Below, one piece after another: positions 24,942 through 33,871 of a stretch of 64,000 bases of DNA. Made by a program: the position numbers and the translations under genes. Below the pieces are notes generated by a model. The model had not been told where the DNA came from and ran no database searches. It saw only the letters and a list, made by a program, of their open reading frames with translations. Source of the DNA: DASRSS01 sp963799045 (GTDB taxonomy: Bacteria > Actinomycetota > Actinomycetes > Mycobacteriales > Jatrophihabitantaceae); the NCBI GenBank assembly GCA_963799045.1, contig CAWCVN010000001.1, forward strand, positions 248,001-312,000, in the 5' to 3' direction. Each line of letters starts with the position of its first letter. Position 1 is the stretch's first letter.

Positions 24942-25978
24942 CCGCGCCGGGCCGGCCGGGCCGCCTGGCGCGCCGGCGCGAGAGCCGACGGCGCCGCCGA
25001 CGGCTGGCCGGCCTGATCGCGACCGTGCTCGTCGTGGGCCTGGCCGCCGCGGGCGCGGTGAGCTGGTCGCTTCGGCACGGCCACGCCACGCCGGAGGCGG
25101 CGGGCGTGACACGCGGTCGCGGCGGAGTCCCGACCGACAACGTCACCGGGCAGTCGCCGGGCGCCGCGTTCAGCGAGCCAGCGACCGCGGCGACCGTCAT
25201 GCTCGCGGCCCGTGCCGGCGTGCAGGCAGTCGACAGCTACGACTACCGCAGCCTCGGCCGCGACCGGGCGACGGGGCTGGCCGCCACCACCGGTGTGTTC
25301 CGGGCGAACTACGACAGCTCGATGCGGGGCGCGGTGGGGCAGAGCGCACTGCGCGCGCACACCGTGCAGTCCTGCGTCGTGCAGCGCACCGGCCTGGTGA
25401 CGCTGGACCGGGCCACCCGGCAGGCGGTCGTGCTGGTCTTCGCGGTGCTGACGGTCACCGACTCGGCGAACCCGACGGCGCAGCGCTCGCCGGTGTCGCT
25501 GGACGCGACCATGCAGCTCGTCGGCGGCTCGTGGCTCATCGCCGCGATGTCCGAGGCCGGCTCGCTCGTGGCGTCGGACGCGCCGGTTCCCGGCACCCCC
25601 GACCTGCGCGCCGCCGTGTCGGCCGCGCGCAGCGAGGTCGGCAACCTGGTCAACTATCGCCGTGCCCAGTTCGACTCGGACTTCCAGCGAGCACTGGACG
25701 GCCTCGGGCCGACCGCAGCCGAACAGCAGCAGCAGAACCGGGCGTCCATCCACACGCAGATGATCAACGGCGGATACGACCTGGTGGGCTCCGTCGGCGA
25801 GGTCGCGGTCGAGGACGCCGGCTTCGACGCCGTGACGCTGCTTGTCGCCGGTCCGCGCTTCCGACAGGACGACACGGGCAACCGGACCGCGCTGCCGGAC
25901 CTGCGCGCCGAGGTCGCGATGGCCCGCGCCGGCTCGCGGTGGCTGCTCGTCCAGCTCACCTGGGTCGGCGTTGACTGA
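24938..25978 (+). CDS. Membrane protein with two tandem Mce-associated-like domains
   Basis: A 346-residue protein starting GTG 24938. A very basic N-terminus (ESRRRRRRLAG) is followed by one transmembrane helix (LIATVLVVGLAAAGAVSW, residues ~26-43). The external part contains two related NTF2-like units: the first around TTGVFRANYDSSMRG and VTDSANPTAQRSPVSLDATMQ, the second from ARSEVGNLVNYRRAQFDSDF onward, ending RWLLVQLTWVG. This is the pattern of Mce-associated membrane proteins, normally with one such unit. It sits where mycobacteria have nrnA. No mce genes are in the window. Confidence 0.65.
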   Translation: MTAPGRPGRLARRRESRRRRRRLAGLIATVLVVGLAAAGAVSWSLRHGHATPEAAGVTRGRGGVPTDNVTGQSPGAAFSEPATAATVMLAARAGVQAVDSYDYRSLGRDRATGLAATTGVFRANYDSSMRGAVGQSALRAHTVQSCVVQRTGLVTLDRATRQAVVLVFAVLTVTDSANPTAQRSPVSLDATMQLVGGSWLIAAMSEAGSLVASDAPVPGTPDLRAAVSAARSEVGNLVNYRRAQFDSDFQRALDGLGPTAAEQQQQNRASIHTQMINGGYDLVGSVGEVAVEDAGFDAVTLLVAGPRFRQDDTGNRTALPDLRAEVAMARAGSRWLLVQLTWVGVD

Positions 25979-27305
25979 GCGGCCCGGCACTGTCGGGGCC
26001 CTCGAGCCCGCCTCGACCGGACGCCTGCTCGCCCTCGCCGGCTCGGCGTTCGTCGTCCTCGCCGCGGAGCCGCTGTACCTGCTGGTCGACACCGCCGTCG
26101 TCGGGCACCTGGGCTCCACGCCGCTGGCGGGCCTGGGAGTCGGTGCGGCCCTGCTCGCACTGCTCACGATCGTCGGCGCGTTCGTCGAGTACGGCACCAC
26201 CGCCCGAGCCGCGCGCTGGTTCGGGGGCGGGCACCCCGACCGGGCCGTCAACGAGGGCGTGCAGGCCACCTGGCTGGCCGTAGGCATCGGAGTTGTGGTG
26301 GCCTGCGCCGGCGAGCTGCTGGCCGGGCCGCTGACCCACTTACTCGCCGGCGGCAGCGGCGCCGTGCAACACGCTGCCGAGTCCTGGTTCCGCATCGCGG
26401 TGACCGGGATGCCGGGCGTGCTCGTCGTGCTGGCCGGCAACGGCTGGATGCGGGGGGTGCAGCGGACCCGCGAGCCGGTTCGGATCGTGCTGGCCGCGAA
26501 CGCGATGTCCGCCGTCGCCTCGCCGCTGCTGGTCTACCCGGGCGGGCTGGGCCTGAACGGGTCCGCCGTGGCGAACGTGCTCGCGCAGGCGGTCGGCGGC
26601 GCCCTGTTCGTCCTGGCGTTGCGCCGCGCCGGCGCGTCGCTTCGGCCCGACCGGTCGATCATGCGCGCCCAGGTCGCCGTCGGCCGCGACCTGTTCCTGC
26701 GCTCGGCCGCGTTCCAGGTCGCCTTCCTTTCGGCCGCCGCTGTCGCCTCGCGCATGGGTACCGCGCAGATCGCGGCGCACCAGATAGGCCTGCAGCTGTG
26801 GGAGTTCACCGCGCTGCTGCTCGACTCGTTCGCGATCGCGGCCCAGGCACTGGTCGGCGCGGCGTTGGGTGGTTCGGATGCCGGGGCCGCGCGGCGGCTG
26901 GCCTGGCAGGTCGCCCGGTGGGGGCTGTGGGCAGGGCTGGCGTTCGGGGCGCTGTACGGCGCCGGCTGGTTCCTCGTCCCCAGGGCGTTCACGTCCTCCG
27001 CGCAGGTGCTGCACCAAGCCCACGTGCTGTGGCCGTGGTTCGTCGGCATGCTGCCCGCGGCGGGCGTGGTGTTCGCACTCGACGGCGTGCTCATCGGGGC
27101 CGGCGACGTCCGGTTCATGCGTACGCTCACGATCGTCGCGGCCGTCGCCTTCTTCGCGCCGCTGAACGTGCTGGCGTTGGCGGAGCACTGGGGGCTCGGC
27201 GGCGTCTGGGCCGGGCTGACCGCCTTCATCGCGGTACGCCTGGTGGGCATGCTGGCGCGCACCCGCGGCAGCGCGTGGGTGGTCCTGGGGGTGGGTCATG
27301 AGTAG
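25971..27305 (+). CDS. MATE family efflux transporter, DinF type
   Basis: A 444-residue polytopic membrane protein with twelve hydrophobic segments. It shows VDTAVVGHLGSTPLAGLGVG (MATE motif near helix 1), GNGWMRGVQRTREP, GTAQIAAHQIGLQLWEFTALLLDSFAIAAQALVGAALG, and a matching block in the second half (DGVLIGAGDVRFM). MATE proteins export cationic compounds using Na+ or H+. The TTG at 25971 (MTERPG) is chosen because it overlaps the preceding stop and gives the expected length. The end overlaps truB. Position matches dinF of the mycobacterial rbfA-truB region. Confidence 0.9.
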   Translation: MTERPGTVGALEPASTGRLLALAGSAFVVLAAEPLYLLVDTAVVGHLGSTPLAGLGVGAALLALLTIVGAFVEYGTTARAARWFGGGHPDRAVNEGVQATWLAVGIGVVVACAGELLAGPLTHLLAGGSGAVQHAAESWFRIAVTGMPGVLVVLAGNGWMRGVQRTREPVRIVLAANAMSAVASPLLVYPGGLGLNGSAVANVLAQAVGGALFVLALRRAGASLRPDRSIMRAQVAVGRDLFLRSAAFQVAFLSAAAVASRMGTAQIAAHQIGLQLWEFTALLLDSFAIAAQALVGAALGGSDAGAARRLAWQVARWGLWAGLAFGALYGAGWFLVPRAFTSSAQVLHQAHVLWPWFVGMLPAAGVVFALDGVLIGAGDVRFMRTLTIVAAVAFFAPLNVLALAEHWGLGGVWAGLTAFIAVRLVGMLARTRGSAWVVLGVGHE

Positions 27306-28182
27306 CGACGGGCTGGTGATCGTCGACAAACCGGCCGGCTGGACCTCCCACGACGTCGTCGGCCGCATGCGCAAGCTGGCCGGCACCCGCCGGGTCGGGC
27401 ACGCCGGCACGCTGGATCCCATGGCCACCGGGGTGCTCGTGCTCGGTGTCGGCAAGGCGACCAGGCTGCTGCACCACCTGGTGTTGGCGGACAAGGCCTA
27501 CACCGCGACCATCCGGCTCGGACAGGCCACCGTGACCGATGACGCCGAGGGGGAGGTCGTCGCCTCGGTGTCGGCCGCCGGCGTCACTGAGGGTGCCGTC
27601 CGCGCCGCGATGCTGCCGCTCACCGGGGAGATCGCCCAGCGACCCTCGGCCGTCTCGGCCATCAAGGTCGACGGCCAGCGGGCCTACAAGAGGGTCCGCG
27701 CGGGCGAGGCGGTGCAGCTGCCGGCCCGGCCGGTCACGGTGGCCCGATTCGAGGCGCTCGGCTTCGCCCGCCGCGCCGGCCACCTGCTGGACGTAGACGT
27801 CGTGGTCGAGTGCTCCTCGGGTACCTACGTGCGGGCCCTGGCCCGCGATCTGGGGGAGGCGCTGGGTGTGGGGGGCCACCTCAGCGCGCTGCGGCGCACC
27901 CGCGTCGGCCCGTTCGCGCTCGAACGGGCCAAGACGATCGACGAGCTCGCCGGACTCGACGACCCGGTCACCCTGCCGCTGCCCGAAGCCGTCCGGGCCG
28001 CGATGCCGGTGCGAGAGATCGGCGCCGACGAGGCGCGCGCGGTGTCGTTCGGCAAGTCGTTGACCGCCGGCGGCATCACGGGGACGTACGCCGTGATCGC
28101 CCCCAACGGCACGGTGGCCGCGCTCATGTGCGAGGACGGCGAGCGCGCCAGACCGGTGCTGGTCTTCACCGCCGCCGGCTGA
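27298..28182 (+). CDS. truB: tRNA pseudouridine(55) synthase
   Basis: TruB isomerises U55 in the T loop of tRNAs. The 294-residue protein begins SSDGLVIVDKPAGWTSHDVV and has the catalytic motif HAGTLDPMATGVLVLGVG containing the nucleophilic Asp, then RPSAVSAIKVDGQRAYKRVR and SSGTYVRALARDLGEALG. A C-terminal PUA-like domain is present. ATG 27298 overlaps the MATE gene by 8 bases. Confidence 0.96.
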   Translation: MSSDGLVIVDKPAGWTSHDVVGRMRKLAGTRRVGHAGTLDPMATGVLVLGVGKATRLLHHLVLADKAYTATIRLGQATVTDDAEGEVVASVSAAGVTEGAVRAAMLPLTGEIAQRPSAVSAIKVDGQRAYKRVRAGEAVQLPARPVTVARFEALGFARRAGHLLDVDVVVECSSGTYVRALARDLGEALGVGGHLSALRRTRVGPFALERAKTIDELAGLDDPVTLPLPEAVRAAMPVREIGADEARAVSFGKSLTAGGITGTYAVIAPNGTVAALMCEDGERARPVLVFTAAG

Positions 28183-28224
28183 TCACGGCACCGACGCCGC
28201 AACCGGCACCAGTAGGCTTTCTGC

Positions 28225-29175
28225 GTGCAGCGCTGGCATGGACTCGAGGCCGTCTCCACCGGATGGGGGCAGTGCGTCGCGACGATCGGCGTGTTCGACG
28301 GGGTCCACCGCGGCCACGCGTCGATCATCGGCGAGGCGGTCGAGATGGCGCGCCAGCGCGGCGTTCCCAGCGTGCTGCTCACGTTCGTGCCGCACCCGTC
28401 GGAAGTCGTCCGGCCGGGCAGCCACCCACCGCAGCTGACCACCATCGTGCGCCGCGCCGAACTGGTGGAGAGGCTGGGCGTGGACGTCTTCTGCGCGTTG
28501 CCGTTCACGCTGGAGTTCTCGCAGCTGGCCCCGGACGAGTTCGCCCACCGCGCCCTGGTCGAGCGCCTGCACGCCGTGGGCGTGGTCGTCGGCGAGAACT
28601 TCCTGTTCGGGCACAAGGCGGCGGGCGACGTGCGGCTGCTGCACCAGCTCGGGCAGCGCTTCGGCTTCAGCGCGCACGGTATCCCGCTCCTGCGCGACGG
28701 TGAGACGCCGCTATCGGCCACGTTCGTGCGCACCTGCGTGCAGGCCGGCGACATGCACGGTGCCGCCGCTGCCCTGGGCCGGCCGCACCGGGTGGACGGG
28801 GTGGTCGAGCGCGGTGACCAGCGTGGCCGCGAGCTGGGCTTTCCGACGGCGAACCTGCGCACCGACGCGTGGACCGCGATTCCCGCCGACGGCGTCTACG
28901 CCGGCCGCGTGTGGCGCCTGGACGAGTGGGGCCGCACCGTCGGCGACCGTCCGCTGGGCGCGGCGGCCATCTCGGTCGGCACGAACCCCACCTTCGAGGT
29001 CCGCCAGCGCCGGGTCGAGGCATTTGTCCTGGATTTCGGAGGCGACCTCTACGGCCAGGCCCTGGGGGTCGAGTTCGTCGAGCGACTGCGGGAGATGGAG
29101 CGCTTCGACGGGGTGGGGCCGCTGATCGAGCAGATGCACGCCGACGTCGCTCGCACCCGCGAGCTGATCCGGTAG
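28225..29175 (+). CDS. ribF: Bifunctional riboflavin kinase / FAD synthetase
   Basis: RibF phosphorylates riboflavin to FMN and adenylates FMN to FAD. The 316-residue protein has an N-terminal nucleotidyltransferase domain (VATIGVFDGVHRGHASIIG, PHPSEVV, VVVGENFLFGHKAAGD, SATFVRTCVQAGD) and a C-terminal kinase barrel (GVVERGDQRGRELGFPTANL, IPADGVYAG, ISVGTNPTF, VEFVERLREMERF). GTG 28225 is used. The truB-ribF-rpsO order is conserved. Confidence 0.96.
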   Translation: MQRWHGLEAVSTGWGQCVATIGVFDGVHRGHASIIGEAVEMARQRGVPSVLLTFVPHPSEVVRPGSHPPQLTTIVRRAELVERLGVDVFCALPFTLEFSQLAPDEFAHRALVERLHAVGVVVGENFLFGHKAAGDVRLLHQLGQRFGFSAHGIPLLRDGETPLSATFVRTCVQAGDMHGAAAALGRPHRVDGVVERGDQRGRELGFPTANLRTDAWTAIPADGVYAGRVWRLDEWGRTVGDRPLGAAAISVGTNPTFEVRQRRVEAFVLDFGGDLYGQALGVEFVERLREMERFDGVGPLIEQMHADVARTRELIR

Positions 29176-29320
29176 GCCTACCGGATTAGGGGGCCGCCCG
29201 CCGGCGCTGGTAGCCTTGGCGCAGGCACGCGACAGCGGAGCCTATGCAGCGTGCGTCACAGATCCCGCCGTGCTGAAGACCGGTGGACCGTGCCTGCGCC
29301 GATTCGAAGGAGAGCCGTCC

Positions 29321-29590
29321 GTGCCGTTGAGCAGCGACGTCAAGAAGCAGATCATCGCCGAGTACGGCGCCAACGACGCCGACAGTGGTTCGGCCGAGGT
29401 GCAGGTGGCGCTGCTGAGCAAGCGCATCAGCGACCTCACCGAGCACCTGAAGGTCCACAAGCACGACCACCACACCCGCCGCGGCCTGCTGCTGCTGGTG
29501 GGCCGGCGCCGCCGCCTGCTGGACTACCTCGCCAAGACCGACATCAACCGCTACCGCTCGATCATCGAGCGGCTCGGCTTGCGCCGGTAG
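29321..29590 (+). CDS. rpsO: 30S ribosomal protein S15
   Basis: The 89-residue primary rRNA-binding protein of the 30S platform. The start GTG 29321 (after GAAGGAGAG) gives VPLSSDVKKQIIAEYG; SGSAEVQVALLSKRI and HDHHTRRGLLLLVGRRRRLLDYL are the classic S15 blocks, ending RYRSIIERLGLRR. It precedes pnp by 248 bases; that gap contains only a small inverted repeat (GCGGTC-GCCG-GACCGC) and the pnp leader. Confidence 0.97.
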   Translation: MPLSSDVKKQIIAEYGANDADSGSAEVQVALLSKRISDLTEHLKVHKHDHHTRRGLLLLVGRRRRLLDYLAKTDINRYRSIIERLGLRR

Positions 29591-29838
29591 GTTGGTCGCA
29601 CGCGGGCGGTCGCCGGACCGCTTCCGCCCGATGCCCATAACTGAACACCCACGCCGGGCGCAATGGCGTTCCTAGCGACTGCTGAACCTCCAACGCCGCC
29701 GGTCCTCGGTAGTGGCGGTCGGGTCCGACCGAGTGTCTGTGACTCGCCCGCTTCGATCGAAGACCGGCACCTGGATCTAGGTGCGAGCTCGTACGTCGCC
29801 TGTGCCACCGGCACCGCTACGTACGAGAGGAGACCTCT

Positions 29839-32064
29839 GTGTCAGAGTCCCCATCGGTCAGCGAAGACGGCGTCTTCGAGACCACCGCCACCATCGACAA
29901 CGGCAAGTTCGGCACCCGCACGATCCGCTTCGAGACCGGGCGTCTGGCCAGGCAGGCCGCCGGTTCGGTCGTCGCCTACCTCGACGACGACACCATGCTG
30001 CTGTCGGCGACTACCGCCGGCAAGCACCCCCGGGAAGGGTTCGACTTCTTCCCGCTGACGGTCGACGTCGAGGAGCGGATGTACGCCGCCGGGCGCATCC
30101 CCGGCTCGTTCTTCCGCCGTGAGGGCCGCCCGTCCGAGGACGCCATCCTCACCTGCCGGCTGATCGACCGCCCGCTCCGCCCGACGTTCGTCAAGGGGCT
30201 GCGCAACGAGGTGCAGGTCGTCATCACCGTGATGGCGCTGAACCCCGATCACGCGTACGACGTGCTGGCCATCAACGCGGCCTCCGCCTCGACCCAGATC
30301 TCGGGCCTGCCGTTCAACGGCCCGGTGGGCGGCACCCGCGTGGCGCTGATCGACGGCCAGTGGGTCGGCTTCCCGACGCACCCGGAGCTCGAGCGGGCGA
30401 CCTTCGACATGGTCGTCGCCGGCCGGGCCCTGCCCAACGGTGAGGTCGCGATCATGATGGTCGAGGCCGAAGCCACCGACGGCACCCTCGAGCTGCTCGA
30501 GGGCGGCGCCACCAAGCCGACCGAGGAGGTCGTGGCCGAGGGGCTGGAGGCCGCCAAGCCGTTCATCGCCGAACTGTGCCGCGCGCAGGCCGAGCTGGCC
30601 AAGAGCGCCGCGAAGCCGGTCGCCGAGTTCCCGGTGTTCCTCGACTACCAGGACGACGTGTTCGCCGCGGTCAGCGACGCCGTCTCGGAGCCGCTCGCGC
30701 AGGCGCTGACCGTCGCCGACAAGCAGGCGCGTGAGGCCGAGCTCGACCGGATCAAGGACGAGGTCAAGGGCCAGCTCGCCGACCGGTTCGAAGGCCGCAC
30801 GAACGAGATCGGCCCCGCCTACCGCGCGCTGACCAAGAAACTGGTCCGCCAGCGCATCCTGCGCGAGAAGGTGCGTATCGACGGCCGCGGCCTGGCCGAC
30901 ATCCGCACGCTCTCGGCGGAGGTCGAGGTCATCCCCCGCGTGCACGGATCAGCGCTGTTCCAGCGTGGTGAGACGCAGATCCTCGGCGTCACGACGCTGA
31001 ACATGCTGGGCATGGAGCAGCGTCTGGACACGCTCAGCCCGAACCGCACGAAGCGGTACATGCACAACTACAACTTCCCGCCCTTCTCGACCGGCGAGAC
31101 CGGGCGGGTCGGCTCGCCGAAGCGGCGCGAGATCGGCCACGGTGCGCTGGCCGAGCGGGCGCTGCTGCCCGTGCTGCCCGACCGCGAGGAGTTCCCGTAC
31201 GCGATCCGCCAGGTGTCCGAGGCGCTCGGCTCCAACGGCTCGACCTCGATGGGCTCGGTCTGCGCGTCGACGCTGGCGCTGCTCAACGCAGGTGTGCCGC
31301 TGAAGGCGCCGGTGGCCGGCATCGCGATGGGCCTGGTGTCCGACGAGGTCGACGGCAAGACCGAATACGTCGCGCTGACCGACATCCTCGGCGCCGAGGA
31401 CGCCTTCGGCGACATGGACTTCAAGGTCGCCGGCACCCGCGAGTTCGTCACCGCGCTGCAGCTGGACACCAAGCTCGACGGCATCCCGTCGGAGGTGCTC
31501 GCTGCCGCGCTGAAGCAGGCCCGCGACGCGCGCCTGCACATCCTGGACGTGATGGCCGAGGCTATCGACGCTCCCGACGAGATGAGCCCGTACGCGCCGC
31601 GCGTGTCCGTCGTGAAGATCCCGGTGGACAAGATCGGTGCGGTGATCGGCCCCAAGGGCGCGATGATCAACTCGATCCAGGACGACACCGGCGCGCAGAT
31701 CACGATCGAGGACGACGGCACGATCTACGTCGGCGCCGAGGACGGCCCGTCCGCGCAGGCCGCGATCGACCGTATCAACGCGATCGCGAACCCGCAGATG
31801 CCCAAGGTGGGGGAGCGGTTCCTCGGCACCGTCGTCAAGACGGCCGCGTTCGGCGCGTTCGTCTCGCTGCTGCCGGGCAAGGACGGCCTGGTGCACATCT
31901 CGAAGCTGGGCCGTGGCAAGCGGGTTGGCAAGGTCGAGGACGTCGTCAACGTCGGCGACAAGATCCAGGTGGAGATCCTCGAGATCGACCAGCGCGGCAA
32001 GATCAGCCTGGGCCTGGTGGACGACGAGACCCCCAAGGTCGAGCCGGCGGCCGCCGAGTCCTGA
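29839..32064 (+). CDS. pnp: Polyribonucleotide nucleotidyltransferase (PNPase)
   Basis: PNPase degrades RNA 3' to 5' by phosphorolysis and can add tails. The 741-residue protein has two RNase PH domains (first with FFPLTVDVEERMYAAGRIPGSFFRREG; second with RGETQILGVTTL, and GDMDFKVAGTREFVTALQLD), a KH domain (IPVDKIGAVIGPKGAMINSI) and an S1 domain (GTVVKTAAFGAFVSLLPGKDGLVHISKLG). GTG start with GAGAGGAGA upstream. A long hairpin follows within 10 bases. Confidence 0.97.
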   Translation: MSESPSVSEDGVFETTATIDNGKFGTRTIRFETGRLARQAAGSVVAYLDDDTMLLSATTAGKHPREGFDFFPLTVDVEERMYAAGRIPGSFFRREGRPSEDAILTCRLIDRPLRPTFVKGLRNEVQVVITVMALNPDHAYDVLAINAASASTQISGLPFNGPVGGTRVALIDGQWVGFPTHPELERATFDMVVAGRALPNGEVAIMMVEAEATDGTLELLEGGATKPTEEVVAEGLEAAKPFIAELCRAQAELAKSAAKPVAEFPVFLDYQDDVFAAVSDAVSEPLAQALTVADKQAREAELDRIKDEVKGQLADRFEGRTNEIGPAYRALTKKLVRQRILREKVRIDGRGLADIRTLSAEVEVIPRVHGSALFQRGETQILGVTTLNMLGMEQRLDTLSPNRTKRYMHNYNFPPFSTGETGRVGSPKRREIGHGALAERALLPVLPDREEFPYAIRQVSEALGSNGSTSMGSVCASTLALLNAGVPLKAPVAGIAMGLVSDEVDGKTEYVALTDILGAEDAFGDMDFKVAGTREFVTALQLDTKLDGIPSEVLAAALKQARDARLHILDVMAEAIDAPDEMSPYAPRVSVVKIPVDKIGAVIGPKGAMINSIQDDTGAQITIEDDGTIYVGAEDGPSAQAAIDRINAIANPQMPKVGERFLGTVVKTAAFGAFVSLLPGKDGLVHISKLGRGKRVGKVEDVVNVGDKIQVEILEIDQRGKISLGLVDDETPKVEPAAAES

Positions 32065-32072
32065 TCGTTCGT

Positions 32073-32122
32073 CGATCTTCCTGCGCCTGAAGCGGCCCGC
32101 CGCGACAGGCGCAGGAAGATCG
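32073..32122. terminator. Perfect 17-bp hairpin after pnp
   Basis: CGATCTTCCTGCGCCTG (32073-32089) is perfectly complementary to CAGGCGCAGGAAGATCG (32106-32122) with a 16-base loop. It lies directly after the pnp stop and before the MFS gene, so it is a likely rho-independent-like or RNA-stabilising structure. The GATCTTCCTGC core is the same as in the hairpin at 1889-1936, implying a repeat family. Confidence 0.7.
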
Positions 32123-32140
32123 GTTTCGGGAGGGGCTCCA

Positions 32141-33353
32141 GTGCGTCGTCCGATGCGCGAGCTGCCCACCGAGGTGCGGGCGCTGGTCGTCGTCGCCTTC
32201 ATGGTCGCCCTCGGCTTCGGCGTCGTAGCTCCCGCAATCCCGCTGTTCGCCCGCGAGTTCGGGGTGAGCAAGACCGCCGCGAGCGCGGTGATCAGCGCGT
32301 TCGCGCTGATGCGGCTGGTCACCGCACCGTTCGTCGGCCGGCTGGTCGACGCCCTGGGCGAACGCGTCGTCCTCGCCTCCGGCATCGGCATCGTCGCGGT
32401 GTCCAGCCTGCTGGCCGGGCTGGCCCAGGCGTACTGGCAGCTGCTCGTGCTGCGCGGCGCGGGCGGGGTCGGGTCGATCATGTTCAGCGTCAGCGCGGCC
32501 AGCATCCTGGTCCGCGTCGCCGCCCAGCCACCTGCGCGGGCGCGCCCAGGGCGCGTGGGCGGGCGCGTTCCTGCTCGGGATGATCGCCGGACCGGCGGTC
32601 GGCACGGTCGCCGCGTGGTCGCTGCGGGCCCCGTTCTTCCTCTACGCCGGGACGCTGGTCGTCGCCGGAGCGCTGGGGCTGGCCACGCTGCGGCACAGCG
32701 ACCTCGCCGCGCCGCAGACCGTGCGCGCGGTCCGGGTCCGGCTGCTGCAGCGCGCTGCGCGGACGCGCCTATCTCGCCGCGCTGGCTGCGGGCTTCGCCG
32801 GCGACTTCGCGATCGTGGGCGCGCGCTCGGCGATCGTGCCCCAGTTCGTCACACGACCGGCTCCGGTTGGGCTCGTCGTGGGTCTACGCTCGCCTTCCTG
32901 GTCGTCAGCCTCGTCAGCGGCGCCTTGCTGATGCCGTTCGGGCGGCTGGCCGACACCCGCGGCCGGCGGCCGGTGATGATCTTCGGACTGGTGGCCGCGG
33001 CCGGCGGGTTCGTGCTGCTGCCCGCCATGCCGTCCGCCGGCGGGCTGATGAGTCGCCATGGGTCTGCTGGGGGTGGGCGGGGCCGCAGACTCAGTCGCAC
33101 CGGGCGCGGTGATGGGCGACGTGGCCGCCGCCGGCAGCCGCGGTACGGTCGTCGCGCTGTTCCAGATGGCCGGCGACCTCGGCGCCGTGATCGGCCCCGT
33201 CGCCGCCGGCTGGCTGGCCGACGCGCACGGCTACGCGGCGATGTTCGCGATCAACGCGGTGGTCTGCCTGGCGCCGGTGCTCGCGGTCGCCGCGCGCGCC
33301 GGAGACGTTGGTCCGTGCGCGGCGATCGCCTCGGCCGCCCTGCGGGCACCTGA
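32141..33353 (+). CDS. MFS transporter (frame broken by several indels)
   Basis: A drug-efflux-type major facilitator protein of about 400 residues starting GTG 32141. The first ~130 residues are in one frame (VVAFMVALGFGVVAPAIPLF, VGRLVDALGERVVLASGI). Homology then moves to other frames at about 32530 (GAFLLGMIAGPAVG), 32760 (AYLAALAAGFAGDFAIVGAR), 32880 (TLAFLVVSLVSGALLMPFGR, with the motif GRLADTRGRRPV) and 33050 (GDVAAAGSRGTVVALFQMAG). The whole set of blocks is present in order, so at least four single-base indels rather than deletions are implied. The stop at 33351-33353 is the best guess. Confidence 0.7.
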
Positions 33354-33384
33354 CCGCGGTGCGACTCGTGCGGTCCTGGCGAGA

Positions 33385-33852
33385 ATGCCCGCGGTGCAGA
33401 TCTCGGCGAAGTCGGACTATGCGGTGCGGGCGCTGCTCAGTCTGGCCTCGCACGAGCCCGACCTCGTCAAGATCGATCGTGGTCGTCGCCGAGCAGGGCC
33501 TGCCGCGCAAGTTCGTCGAGGCGATCCTGGGCGACCTGCGCCGGGCCGGCCTGGTCCGCAGCCAGCGCGGTGCCGAGGGCGGCTACGCGCTGGCCCGGCC
33601 CGCCGGCGAGATCACGCATCGCGTCGGTGATCCGGGCCGTGGACGGCCCGCTCGCCGAGGTGCGCGGCCTGCGCCCGCACGAGACCACGTACAGCGGCGT
33701 CGCCGAGCACCTGCCGCAGCTGTGGGTGGCGGTGCGGGCGGCGCTCCGCGGCGTGCTCGACGAGACCACCCTGGCCCACGTGCTGAGCGGGCAGCTGCCC
33801 GAGCACGTCCGGCAGCTTGCTGGACGCGCCCGAGGCGTGGCTGCCGCGCTGA
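33385..33852 (+). CDS. Rrf2-family transcriptional regulator (frameshifted)
   Basis: Three frames together spell an Rrf2 winged-helix protein of about 155 residues: VQISAKSDYAVRALLSLASH (frame of the start), VAEQGLPRKFVEAILGDLRRAGLVRSQRGAEGGY (next frame, from about 33480), then ASVIRAVDGPLAEVRGLRP (third frame, from about 33615), ending PEAWLPR. The RRAGLVRSQRGAEGGYALARP segment is the Rrf2 wing. The Cys cluster used by Fe-S-sensing members (IscR, NsrR) is not visible, so it probably senses something else. Adjacent MFS gene is a likely target. Confidence 0.7.
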
Positions 33853-33871
33853 CCTCGATAGGCATCGCGGG

